In this document: piece by piece, positions 47,307 to 58,164 of the stretch
Numbering within the stretch: position 1 is the first letter of the stretch
How the letters are laid out: every line of letters starts with the position of its first letter
NCBI RefSeq assembly: GCF_000247695.1
Contig: NW_004624741.1
Span: 34,016,286-34,080,285, forward strand
Reading direction: 5' to 3'
Source of the DNA: Heterocephalus glaber
Taxonomy: Eukaryota; Chordata; Mammalia; Rodentia; Bathyergidae
DNA: 64,000 nt
Notes under the pieces: model-generated
Seen by the model: only the letters and a program-made list of their open reading frames with translations
The model's database searches: none
Told to the model about the DNA's origin: nothing
Position numbers and translations under genes: made by a program

Positions 47307-49815
47307 TTAATTAGTCTCAGTGGTGTGACCAAAAAATCCTGGCCAATTAGAAGCTGAAGGAAATGTGGGCTCCTTGGTGCTAGAATCACCAGGTCTCAGG
47401 AGATGATTAGAAGTGTGACCCCCACGTGTCACAGGTATTTCAGAAGTAGGGCTGCCTTCATGGTCCGCATTGGGAGTTTCACTGAGAAATGAGTGCATTT
47501 TACTCACTGAAGAAAGAAGCAGGAAAAAGGATTTCAAGTCTCTTCACATTGTGCAAGGTCAACATTTATATTAACTGAGGTTAGACTCATTACCTCACTG
47601 CTCAAGTAGGTTTTTACATGTTCATTTATGTATTTCTATTAACATGAGTAATGCACAGGTCACATGCAAGCACCTCTGAAATACTGCGAAATCTTAAACT
47701 AATGTAACTATTTCAGCCCCCTATAACATATGTGTGCTGACAGGATAGACAGATTGTTTCATATTCTAGTGTTTATTAGTGGCAATTAGTTCTTCAAATG
47801 CTTTTCCAGTAACTGTTTCATATATGGGCCATGTCAAAATACAGAAATCATACTGATGGAAAATTACCTTGGAAATAAACAATAGGCCATGCTCATTTAA
47901 GTGGAATTTAAATGGATAACTAAGAAGCTTATAAGCAAATGAAATTTATGAGGACATTTCATTCAAATCAAATGACATAAGCAAAATCATTCTTCAAATT
48001 AATAAAAATAAAAGTTGAGATTTCTACTATAGCCATTATCATGGGCAACTTTTGATAGCAGCTGGATATTATAAGGTACAAGAATGATACAGCTGATCAT
48101 TTAGATATATTATTATATTTCCCTCATTTAATAATTTATGAGGAAATAGCAATCACACTCATTCTGTTGTCCATTAAAATGCTGTGAGCCAAATGATTTC
48201 AAAGTGTCCCTGATGAAATGAAGGAGGAATAAGACTCCCTGGATTTGCCTTATGTGCAAGACTGAGATGCATAGTGAGGAATAGAAGCAAGAGATAAATT
48301 AGCACAGGGAAGCAGAAGGTGTTGATTCCACTGAGGAGGAACCACAGCCATCAGAAGAGATGGAGGGGACCAGGCTTCTAATAACCCCTATTTGATTTTG
48401 GTAAAGGAAAATGAAAATAGCTTCCAGTGTTTGTATCATTTACTCATACTATATCAATACAATCAACTCAATCAATTAGTATCAGAGTTGATAGTCACAT
48501 TCTGAGCTCACAGGATTATTTCTTTCTTAGGGTTACAAGACTAAAAGCAAAAATCATTAGTAATGGAGAGGATTACCAGATGAAACAATTCCTACATCAT
48601 ATTTTTGCAAAGCAGTAGAAAACTATGTTGATGCATGATTGTAAGCAAATCATGATTTTCATCCATAGAAAGACAGAAATATTGTCAATGGTTTTGTAAT
48701 GCCAAAGTATCTACAAATTACTACAAATCCAGATGCTCACATTTTTAATACTATATTCCTTCAATTATTTCACCAATGAAATAAAATAATACTGATGTTA
48801 GATCTTCCTAGGCAACTAATTTTAGTACTGTAAATATAATTTCTAAACAATGTTTATGATTTGAATGCTTCAAAGCAAACATGCAAATAAACTAATTTTA
48901 AAATAATGGTGTTAGAATAGGGTGATTTTGGCATAATATGTGAAAGCAAGTAGTTAGAAGGTCTGGAGAGAAAGTTTACACCTCAGTATATATCACAATC
49001 TGGCCTCAAAGAAGGTTGCAATTTAGAGTAGAACTTCAAGTAGTTTTTGTTTTGTTTTGTTTTAAGCTAAATTAGGCAGACAGAGAAGTACGGGATTAAA
49101 ACAGGTTATACTGTGGTATTAGAAAAATTAAACTTTCACCTCCTGAATAAAATCCCATCTTGCCCAGATGATGATGCAAAGAGGGAAAAAAAGGGCTCAC
49201 ACACAGGTCTGGAAGAGCTCCTGAAGAGAGTCATGCAGCATGACAAGTGTAGTGTCCTTTAGATCAAATCATTGTGAAAGGAAGCTCAGATTCATACATT
49301 AGATCTGTTAAGGAAAACTGAGGAGAGGATCAGCCACAGAAGTACCACACCACAGTCATTCTCAACCCCAGGACCTAGGGAATGAGGAGCAAATGTGGGA
49401 TTTCAAATATCTGAGGTTATAGAAGCTTATGTAGAATAGGACTGGGAAAGCTACATAAAACTGAAGCAAATGGGGAAAAACACTTGAGGTGTTCAGTAAA
49501 ACTATGAACCAGTTAAATATGCCAAATAGGCAAAAGACTATTGGGACTTGATTGAACTTTAAGTACTTTATTGCTTCATTCTTTCATTTTATGAAGGTAG
49601 ACACTAATAGGATATTTTTCAGAAGTTTGGAAAAGGAAATAGAAATAGAAATATGAACATTCACTGGATTTCAAGATACTTTATCCATTTACTCTGTCAT
49701 GAGTTCCTGATTAGAAGACACATTACAGTTTCCATGAGTTCTCTACATTGTGCTCCTAGCATCCTCTGTTCACCTTAGCCTCTGAATCTATAGAGACAAT
49801 GGCAGGAGTGTAGAT
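47307..49815 (+). repeat. Module D upstream flank
   Basis: Aligns best with module C (29311-31135) and more distantly with A, B and E. It keeps the part that C has lost (48900-49300). It lacks the A/B/E SINE and old L1. A weak splice acceptor (CTATAG, AG at 49792-49793) precedes the start. Confidence 0.65.
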
Positions 49816-50770
49816 ATGCACAACCTCACTGTCTTCACAGAACTCCTTCTCATGGAGGTTGCAGGCTCCCAGGAGCTCCAGATTATGCAAAATGTGCCAT
49901 TCTTAATGATTTATCTGGTAGCACTAATAGGGAATCTTGTGACTATCAATCGTATTGTGACAGACACATGTCTGCACTCTCCCATGTAGTTTTTATAAGC
50001 AATTTATCTGCTATAGACCTTGGAACCATCTCAGTTATTGTTTCAAAAGCTGTAGTAAATTCCATGACTTGCACATCAACCATATCCCTGACAGAGAGTG
50101 CTGCACAGGTATTCCTATATGCACTGTGTAACGGTAGAAATTGCCTCCTGGTGGTCATGTCCTATGACCACTATGTAGCCATTTGCCACCCTGTGAACTA
50201 CAGGCTATTCATCACCCCCAGTCTGTGCTTCCAGGCTGCAGTGGGATCCAGGGACTCTGGTCTGGTCTACTCTGCTATCCACACAGGATCTCTGCTCAGG
50301 CTTCCCTTCACCAAGATCAATGTGATCCAGCAATATTTCTGTGATGTACCTCAAATTATGAGGATTTTGTCATCAAACGTCCAGTTTTCTGAATTTGTGT
50401 TCACTTCTGTAAATGTATGTCTTGTCCTGGTATGTTTTGTATTTATGCTTCTTTCATATATTCATATATTTTCAAATGTGCTTATGATCCACTAAGTGTA
50501 AGCATGTAACAAAGCCATAACCACCTGTACCCTTCAGGTGGCCATTCTCCTTTTGTTTCTCATTTCTGAGTCAGTGGCTATCTTCAGTCCCATTCCAAAG
50601 AAATCATCCCTGAAGAATCTGCTGCCTGAAATCAGAGGATCATCATTACCTACTTTGAGAACCTGTAGTCTAATAAAATGGAAAGCATAGAAGAAATACA
50701 TTGATTCCTAGATACATATGAATTACCAAATTTAAATGAAGATATAGAAATTCTAAACATCCCAATTACA

Positions 50771-52599
50771 ATGAGTGAAATTGAAAATGTAATAAAAAAT
50801 TTACCAACAAAGAAAAGCCCAGGTCCTGATGACTTTACTGCTGAATTCTACAAGACATTTAAAGAAGAACTATTGCCACTACTCTTTAAACTCATCAAGG
50901 GAATTGAAAAGGAAGCAAGGCTTCCAAGATCATTCCTGGAAGGAAGTTTTACTTTGATTCCAAAATCAGGGACAGACCATACCCAAAAAGAGAACTACAG
51001 ACCAATCTCTGTAATGAAGATAGATGCAAAAATCCTCAACAAGATACTGGCAAACAGAATACAGAGTGTCATCAAGAAGATCATACACCCTGACCAAGTT
51101 GGATTTATCCCAGGGATGCAAGGATGGTTCAACATTCATAAATCAAAAAATGCAATACACTATATTAACAGAGTCAAGGACAAAAATCATATGATCATCT
51201 CAATAGATGCAGAAAAGGCATTTGACAAAATCCAACAACCATTCATGACAAAACCCTACAGAAAGTTGGAATAGAAGGTCTTTATCTCAACCTGATTAAA
51301 GCTATCTATGAAAAGCCAAGAGCCAACATCATAGTAAATGGTCAAAAATTGAAAACTTTCATGCTAAAATCAGAAACAAGATGAGGATGCCCACTATCAC
51401 CACTCCTGTTTAATACTGTTCTGGAGACATTAACCACAGTAATTAGAAAAGAGAAAGAATTAAAAGGAATAGAAATAGGAAAGGAAGAAGTTAAAATATT
51501 ATTATTTGCTGATGATATGATACTTTATATAGAAGACCCAAAAAACTAGGTCAAACATCTTCTAGACCTAATTGATAGATTCAGTGGAGTAGCTGGATAT
51601 AAGGTCAACACTCAGAAAACAATAGCCTTCTTATACACAAATATCAGGTGCTTTGAGAGAGAAATTTGGGAAACAATTTCTTTTACAAGAGCATCTGAAA
51701 AAATGAAATATCTGGAAATCAACCTAACAAAGGAAGCAAAAGACCTCTACACTGAAAACTATAGCACAGTGTAAAAGGAGATTGAGGAAGATATAAGAAA
51801 ATGGAAAGTCATCTTTTTACCTGGGTAGGAAGAACCAATATAGTGAAAATGGCCATACTTCCAAAACTGCTATATAGAGTTAATGCAATGCTGATTGAAA
51901 TTCCAACAATATACTTCACAGAACTAGAGAAAACAATTCAAAAATTCATTTGGAACCAGAAGAAACCTAGAATAGCTAAATAAATTCTAGGCAACAAAGA
52001 CATGGCTGGGGATATCACAATCCCCAACTTGAAACTATACTACAAAGCTACTGTGATAAAAACACCATGGTACTGGCAAAGAAATAGCCCAGATGATCAG
52101 TGGTATAGATTAGAAGATGCAGAAACAACTCCAAGCATAGCCACCTCATCTTTGACAAAGGAGCCAACCAGCCTCACTGGAGGAAAGATAGCCTATTTAA
52201 TAAATGGTGTTGGATAAACTGGATTTCAACCTGCCAAAGATTAAAACTAAACCCTTATCTATCATGATGCACTAAACTAAGATCAAAGTGGATTAAAGAT
52301 TAAATATTAAGACAGAAACATTAAAGTTTCTGGAAGATAAATTAGGTAGAACTCTTGAAGACATTGGCATAGAAAAAGACCTTATGAACAAAACTTCAGT
52401 AGCAGGGGTACTAGTACAAAGAATCAAAAACTGGGACCTCATCTCATTAAAAAGCTTCTGCACTGCAAGAGAAACCTTCAACAGAGCTAAGAGAAAACCT
52501 ACAATGTGGGAAAAAAATTTAGCACCTGTACCTCAGACAAAGATGTACTATCTAGAATATATAAAGAATTTTTTTAAAGATCAGACCCCCCCAAATTAA
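50771..52599 (+). pseudogene. L1 ORF2 reverse transcriptase region, decayed
   Basis: Frame 50771-51274 carries the RT fingers/palm ([66 protein letters not shown]). The catalytic FADD box is at 51505-51516 in another frame and is followed by a TAG at 51547-51549. Later frames (51801-51983, 52002-52217, 52384-52599) hold the [10 protein letters not shown] and TMWEK portions. ORF2 normally provides endonuclease and RT for retrotransposition; the endonuclease is absent here and the RT frame is broken, so the element is inactive. Confidence 0.85.
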
Positions 52600-52964
52600 A
52601 ATACCCAATTCAAAAATGGGCATCTGAAATGAACAGACATTTCTGAGACAAAGAAGTAAAAGCAGAAAATAAACATATGAAAAAATGTTCAACATCACTG
52701 GTCACTCGAGAGATGCAGATGAAAACAACACTGACATTCCACCTCACCCCAGAAAGAATGGCTGCTATCAAGAAATCAACCAATCACAAATGCTGGTAGG
52801 GGTTTGGAGAAAAAGGAACCCTTCTCTATTGTTGGTGAGAGTGCAGACTGGTGCAACCACTATGGAATTCAGTATGGAAATACCTCAAAGAAGTAGGGCT
52901 AGAAGTCCCATTTGGTCCAGCCATTCTCCTGCTAGGTATCTTCCCCAAAGAATTAAAAGAATCA

Positions 52965-53046
52965 GGGGCCAGAGATTTAGCTCAGTGGTTTGGCAGCCTG
53001 GTGTGCAAGTACAAGGTCCCACGTTCCATCCCCAGTACCAAAAAGA
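52965..53046 (+). mobile_element. ID-like SINE nested in the L1
   Basis: Starts GGGGCCAGAGATTTAGCTC, has the GTTCCATCCCC B-box-like stretch and an A-rich tail, and is flanked by AAAAGAATCA (52955-52964 and 53047-53056). It interrupts L1 ORF2, which gives the order of events: receptor, then L1, then SINE. Confidence 0.88.
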
Positions 53047-53732
53047 AAAAGAATCATACCACAGCAATATATGTGCACCCATGTTTATAGCAGCACAGTT
53101 TGTAATAGCTAAAGCTTGGAAATAGCCCAAGTGCCCATCAACTGTAAACTAGATAAAAAAGATGTGTTTTTAAAAAATAAAATGTAGTACTACTCACCCA
53201 TAAAAATGAATAGCTAGAGACATTTATCGCTAAATGGATGCATATTGAGGTCATACTCTTAAGTGAAATAAATACAACATACATGTGGAAATACCAAATA
53301 TTTTCTCTAGTATGAGAAACTGAAAGTGTAAATAAGGATTAAAATGAATAATTCATAATATGAAATAGAAAATGTCCAAAGGTGTAGGGATGGTGGGAGG
53401 GGAAGGGGAAAGGGAAGAAGGGAAAGGAAAATTATGAGATAAGTAGAAAAAATGGAAACAAAATCTGTGTAAGTAGGGAAGGGTGGAAGGGGTGAAGGAC
53501 ACAGAGGTAATGGGAAAAAAATAAGAACAAAGATACATCATGTACAGGTACAAGCACCCAATGATAAACGTAAACATATTGTATACCTAAAATGTACCAA
53601 TAAAAGAATTAAGAAAAAAGAATCTGCTGCCTGCCATGTTCTATAGCATGGTGCCCCTATTTGTGAACCCCATCATCTACTGTCTACCCAACAGGGAGAT
53701 CAATTCTGCTCTGAATAATGTTCAACAGATAT

Positions 53733-55419
53733 TCTCTGTTCAAATCAAGAATTTTCTTGACTAAAAAAAAAACCTCAACTATCATTTAAAGTATCTTATT
53801 TTATATTAGATATATGTTCTTAAATTCAGTTTTCCCAGTTTGAATTATCTATTTTTAGCTGTCTATACATTATTGTAGTCTTCATGAATTACAAATGTAT
53901 GTCTAGATTTTCTTATTCAGTACTTCTATGTCTTGTACATGTTTCCCAAAACACTAGAAATCTGGTGTACATTGGATAATTGACTAGGAAATATTTGGGA
54001 TCACTTTGAGCTAAGAACAAAGTCAGGCACCATAAGGACCAGGGTATGCATTGCTTGTCCCACCTTAATAGTTCCCAGTGCTGTTGTGAGAACCTCAGGT
54101 GCTGGATCTGACCAACCTGGAGAAGCATACTGAGTGGTCCTGTGAAAAATATCTGCTGTCTGCACTGTGCTCTTTGCACTGACTCTTTTACTCAGGCTAG
54201 TATAAGTGACAAGGAGATTAGACAGGGGGACAATTCAGGCCTGAAGACACAATGGGGTAATTAAAAGTGAGACCATTTCTGGCCCCTTTTGCTGCATCTG
54301 CTAAAATTATTTTGCTTCTTTAAATAAAAAAAAATCAAGACACAAAACAACTGACCTTCCAAAATCTGGTTTGAAAATGTTGGTTTCTTCTTGTACTCAG
54401 GATGGAAAAATGCAAGCTATAGTTGATCCAGGAAAACTTTGAATGCAAAGAAGAAAGCAAATAAGCATAGAGACAAATTAATCAACTGTTATTGGGATTT
54501 ATTGCCAGAGTATCAGACAATGCTTCCATCATGTGGCACATTTTTTCTCAGCAGATAGAGTAACCAAATGATTCACTCAAAATCAAGAGAATTTTACTTT
54601 TCTAACTTTGAAAAGTTGACCCTCAAATCTGGTGGATAAAAAACATATTGGTCATATTGGTCTCAGCACTGAATCCCAAATTTTCCACCTATGTTTCTTT
54701 GAGATGCCCTGGCTGGGAAAATCCCAACATCCAGGCTCTGGTGCCCATTTACCCCCAGTCCAGTAGTGGAACAGCAGGAGCATCAGGGTTACTGTGTCTC
54801 CATACTTATTGCTCCTAGCAGAAGCAGGTGGTGTTTGGAACCATGGACCTCCTGGCATCTAGAGCTCATGTTCTGGTGAAAGTCTGGACATGGCTCACCC
54901 TCATTTGATCCTTTAGATACCTCAACTTTCAATGTTTCATCACTAAGGAGGCTACATCTGTTCTCCAGCTTTATCTAGGTATAGGTAACATTGAAAGTTG
55001 TGTGAGTGTAAGGTGAATATCTTGATTTGATTTCTGCATTTGTTGTGAAATATTTGCCCCAACCAAGCTAAACAAAATATCCATATTTCTTTTCAAAATA
55101 CGTCTGTACCTAGGTCATTTTCATAGCTGTTTTCAAGGAAAAAAATCATTCTCAATTTTATATTTAAATAACATTTGTAAATGTAGGGAGTTAACATTTT
55201 TTTAAAACTTTGAATGTGTTAATGAATTCATTTTGCCCTATTTCTTTATTTCTATCTAAATTTATATGTAGACTTTTTGTCCAGGTGTTTTTTACTTCAA
55301 ATATTTGAAAGAACAAGTAGATTCACTTGTAATTTGCAGTGTTCATTTATAAAATTATGTCACTCCAGTTCTTCCTTGAATTGCTCTTCAATCTAAAACT
55401 TAGTTTTGTATTGTCCTTT
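53733..55419 (+). repeat. OR 3' flank, type 2, module D
   Basis: Aligns with the orphan flank 8298-9714 in module A more closely than with the type 1 flanks. Its upstream part (53760-54120) has the usual post-OR sequence. No gene seen. Confidence 0.65.
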
Positions 55420-56060
55420 CTGCTTGATTGAGATTCTGTGTACTCTGGTCACTATTTCCCCATTGTCCACAATCCTCCTCTGCAGTATCTGCTTACAATT
55501 TTACTTGATAGATCTATAGACTCCACTTTACTAAATTCCACATGAAAATAAATCATGCAGTGTTTGTTTTCAGTGCCTGGCTTACTTCACATAGCAGAAT
55601 ACACACCCTCCAGGTGCAGCCATGTTGGTGCAAATGAAAGACCCTCAACCATTTTCATGACTCAATAATATTCCACTGAGTGTATTTGGCCCACTTTCTT
55701 AACCATTATCTGAAGAGTGAGCGCATGTGGCTTTCATATCTTCATCTATGTGTGCAATGCTACAGTGAAGAAGAAAGTGTGGACATTCTTTCAGTAGATG
55801 GATTCCAGTTCGTGGAATTCATACCCAGGGATGGAATTCCCGTAATCAGAGAAGGTAACTCTGATTTTAGTGTTTTGAGGCACATTGCTGTGCTAATGTG
55901 CAAACCCCAAAATGAAGCCTGGGGTTGATTTTACTCTGCACCTCACCCACACTGTCACATATCCTCTTTTTGTCAATAGCCATCTTAACTAATGTGAAGT
56001 GCTGTCTCCTCCTAGTTTTAATTGCATTTCCTGATGACTGGTGGTAATGATACTTTACTG
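55420..56060 (-). mobile_element. Ancient L1 3' end, antisense (module D)
   Basis: AACCTCCTCTGCAGTATC-like and CACATAGCAGAATACACACC phrases, and CAGCCATGTTGGTGCAAATG, match the antisense L1 of modules B and C. Only the 3' UTR remains. Confidence 0.6.
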
Positions 56061-56290
56061 CAAAATAAAAACATTCTCTAAAAAATCTGCATTTAAGAAC
56101 ATAGTACATAGGAAGCAAGATCTTTCTCAAATGAAAAAGGATCCAGAGATGCAGGCTGGGGGAGGGTGAAGAAGGAAAGGTGATTGGAAAAAAGAATTGA
56201 GCTGTGTTATGCACATGCTCCAGGTACTGGCTCCACACAAAGAATGTGAGCATTATATATGGCAAATGTATGCCAAGAAATAAATCATGT
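56061..56290 (+). repeat. Right end of the D unit, first piece
   Basis: Aligns with 37016-37235 in the C unit (TCTGCATTTAAGAA, CTTTCTCAAATG, CTCCACACAA). Confidence 0.55.
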
Positions 56291-56765
56291 CTTGTAGAAG
56301 ACTGTAATATTGATTATGCCCAAAGAAGGCTGTAAAGAGTTAACCCCACAACTGGCTTGTTTATAGAAGTGAGTCTGGCAGAAGTCTATGTGCTGAGGTC
56401 AGAGTAACTCATGCCCAAATTCCATTCCCACAATTAAAAACCTCAAACTAGAAAGACAATGTTCTGATTACAATAATATATTTTGTCTATTCTACTCCTA
56501 AATTGAGAATGCTTTGTCTTGTCCTTTATGAGCCTTGTTTACATTAATTTCCATAGAAACCACATGTTACCTTTACCACAATTGATTGCTGATAAGTCAG
56601 TCCCTGGGACTGGCCAGGGCCTTTGTCTGTTTCACTGGCATTGGTCTTTCTGGCACCCCACTTTCTCCCTCTTAGCTCTGTCTTTTACTGTATTCTTTTT
56701 CTCAGGCCTGCATTGCACACTGGGCAGGTGAGTACTAGAACCTGACTACAGAGGCCTCCAGGAAT
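56291..56765. mobile_element. Unclassified insertion in the D unit, possibly an LTR
   Basis: About 475 bp present here and absent at the equivalent point in the C unit (37235). It contains TGTAATATTG near its left end and CTGACTACA near its right end, so TG...CA termini are possible, but I find neither a target duplication nor a TATA/AATAAA pair that would settle it. A frame at 56519-56731 has a hydrophobic Ser/Phe-rich tail and is not a recognised protein. Confidence 0.35.
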
Positions 56766-57019
56766 TATCTGTGTAGTTCATTGACTAATTTGGTTGTTTA
56801 AAAATACAAATAGGTGAAATTTTACATACACCAATGAAAATGAAAGTACATCTGAAATACATAAAAAACATCCTGTAGTGCCAGGGGAAGGGTGTCGGGG
56901 ACCCCATGCCCCACACTTACCTGGTCTCATCTGCATGGTGTGGTGGGCAGGTGCTGGGGGTTTCTAGAGGTGATGCTGAACCATGATGTAAATGATAACT
57001 AGAATTCACAGAAAAAGAA
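56766..57019 (+). repeat. Right end of the D unit, second piece
   Basis: 56766-56880 matches 37236-37340; from 56880 on there is GC-richer unique DNA (CCAGGGGAAGGGTGTCGG) with no recognised content. Confidence 0.45.
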
Positions 57020-57349
57020 AAAAAATGCATTCTTCGAAATTGTAAGAATTAATGCAAGAATGGGCTGCCCATACATGCCAATGCAATGACCAAAATAAGA
57101 ATGTTGGCAATGCAAAAACTGGTAACTCTGGAAACTCTCATTCACTGCTGGTGGGAATGCAAAATAGTGTGCCACATGGGGAAAAAATGGCAATTTCTTT
57201 ACAAAGTAGAATGCAGTCTTGGTCCTGCTTCTGGGTATGCATCCTGCTGATCTGGAGCCCCAAATTTATGGGTCTTTTTTTAAGCATGATCAGTTCTGGA
57301 ACCAAGCTTGTAAACCAGATCACCTGTATATCAAAGCAAATTTCTGAAT
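57020..57349 (+). mobile_element. Ancient L1 ORF2 C-terminal remnant
   Basis: CTCATTCACTGCTGGTGGGAATGC and the surrounding phrases are the L1 region near the ORF2 end, on the + strand and strongly diverged from the young L1s. No intact frame. Confidence 0.55.
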
Positions 57350-57506
57350 AAGAAATAGTGGAGAGGGTGAAGGGCGCACAGGTAAAGGGGAAAAAAATAA
57401 GAACTGAGATACATCATGTACAGGTACAAGCACTCAATGATAAATGTAAATGTATTATATACCTAAAATATACTGATAAAAGAATTAAAAAAAAAGAAAT
57501 AGTGGA
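57350..57506 (+). mobile_element. Very short L1 insertion, 3' UTR tail only
   Basis: About 130 bp of L1 3' end (from GGGTGAAGGGCGC to AAAAGAATTAAAAAAA) with the 13-bp target duplication AAGAAATAGTGGA at 57350-57362 and 57494-57506. This is an extreme case of 5' truncation. Confidence 0.9.
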
Positions 57507-57622
57507 AAGTCAGATGATTCATTCCAAGACCCAAAAATATTCATCTAAAATATTTACAATACTATAATAAGATAGAATATAGTAAACAAAATATAAAGAA
57601 AAATAAACAATTAACTCTTAGT

Positions 57623-57710
57623 TATTTTTTGGGGGGTGCCAGGGATATCAAACTTGGGACCTTGTGCTTGTGAGGCAGGTGCCAGAACCAGTGAGCTAAA
57701 TCACTGGCCC
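57623..57710 (-). mobile_element. ID-like SINE before module E
   Basis: Minus-strand SINE: GGGCCAGTGATTTAGCTCAC at 57691-57710, TTGGGACCTTGTGCTTG (antisense) in the middle and a T/G-run at 57625-57637. No clear target duplication. Confidence 0.78.
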
Positions 57711-57870
57711 ATCTCCTCATTACTTTTGCAAACCTTTCTGGCTGGTGTGAGGGAGGCAAGAGAGAGGAGAGTTATTATGTAGGATGACTTTCACTATCAC
57801 TAATGGAATCACTGCTATCTACTGACTCAGTGGAGTCTTTTTCTTTGCTGCAACTTTAATGAGAGCCAAT
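57711..57870 (+). other. Unrecognised DNA at the left edge of module E
   Basis: No match elsewhere in the window and no recognised feature. Confidence 0.4.
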
Positions 57871-58164
57871 CTAATGACACTTCTTTGGCCTCCTATTAAA
57901 AATTTGGCAGAAATGTAACATTGCATTGTTGTTAAGCAGATTCATTGCTTGCAATTCTGGAGCCTTATTTGGCTGGTGCTTTTGTGCAAAATTTTGGACT
58001 ATTTCCCATATCTGCTCTAATTGCATTTGAAGAGATGGATACTTCGTCCTTTTACCCTGCTCCTCTACAGACTCCATCATCTCCATAACTTGTGGCTGTT
58101 GGGAGACCATCATTCCAAATCTGAGAGAGAGAGAGAGAAGAATCATTGGCTCAGCTGTGATCAT
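57871..58164 (-). mobile_element. DNA transposon remnant, Tigger/pogo-like C-terminus (module E)
   Basis: A 97-codon minus-strand frame including LEQIWEIVQNFAQKHQPNKA, AMNLLNNNAMLHF and a closing basic NRRPKK. The order of a helix with WE-V--F-EKHHPNKA, an Asn-rich NL-NDNA stretch and a basic end resembles Tigger-type transposase C-termini as I remember them. Its partner is at 9990-10268. It is part of the duplicated unit rather than an active transposon. It is truncated and no inverted terminal repeats are seen. Confidence 0.5.

Larger units (their letters stand above)
50629..53617 (+). mobile_element. 5'-truncated L1 inside OR D, about 3 kb
   Basis: A 16-bp target duplication, AAGAATCTGCTGCCTG, sits at 50613-50628 and 53618-53633, and removing one copy plus the insert rejoins the OR. 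The element starts just upstream of the RT domain and ends AATGTACCAATAAAAGAATTAAGAAAAAA, so it is full at the 3' end with a short A tail. The 3' UTR at 53300-53617 is single, not doubled as in the elements at 28 kb. ORF2 is broken (see next entry). A SINE is nested at 52965-53046. Confidence 0.95.
49816..53732 (+). pseudogene. Olfactory receptor pseudogene D, split by an L1
   Basis: The receptor occupies 49816-50628 and 53634-53732; everything between is L1. The first part starts MHNLTVFTEL, has Tyr58 of PMYFF changed to a TAG (49987-49989) and one T lost just after, then is open from 49968 to 50495 in another frame (IDLGTISVIV, ECL2 with IHTGSLLRLPFTK and IQQYFCD). It is closed again by stops after NVLMIH. 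The motif MSYDHYVAICHP has His for the DRY Arg. The second part encodes AMFYSMVPLFVNPIIYCL (TM7) and ends in a broken C-terminus. Without the L1 it would be about 300 codons, as in B. The 5' lesions suggest it was dead before or soon after the L1 came. Confidence 0.92.

Noticed and set aside
50771..51274. A reverse transcriptase frame as a possible domesticated or novel RT gene
   Set aside because: It sits inside an L1 with target duplication, lacks the endonuclease and is cut by frameshifts before the catalytic box. Ordinary dead L1.
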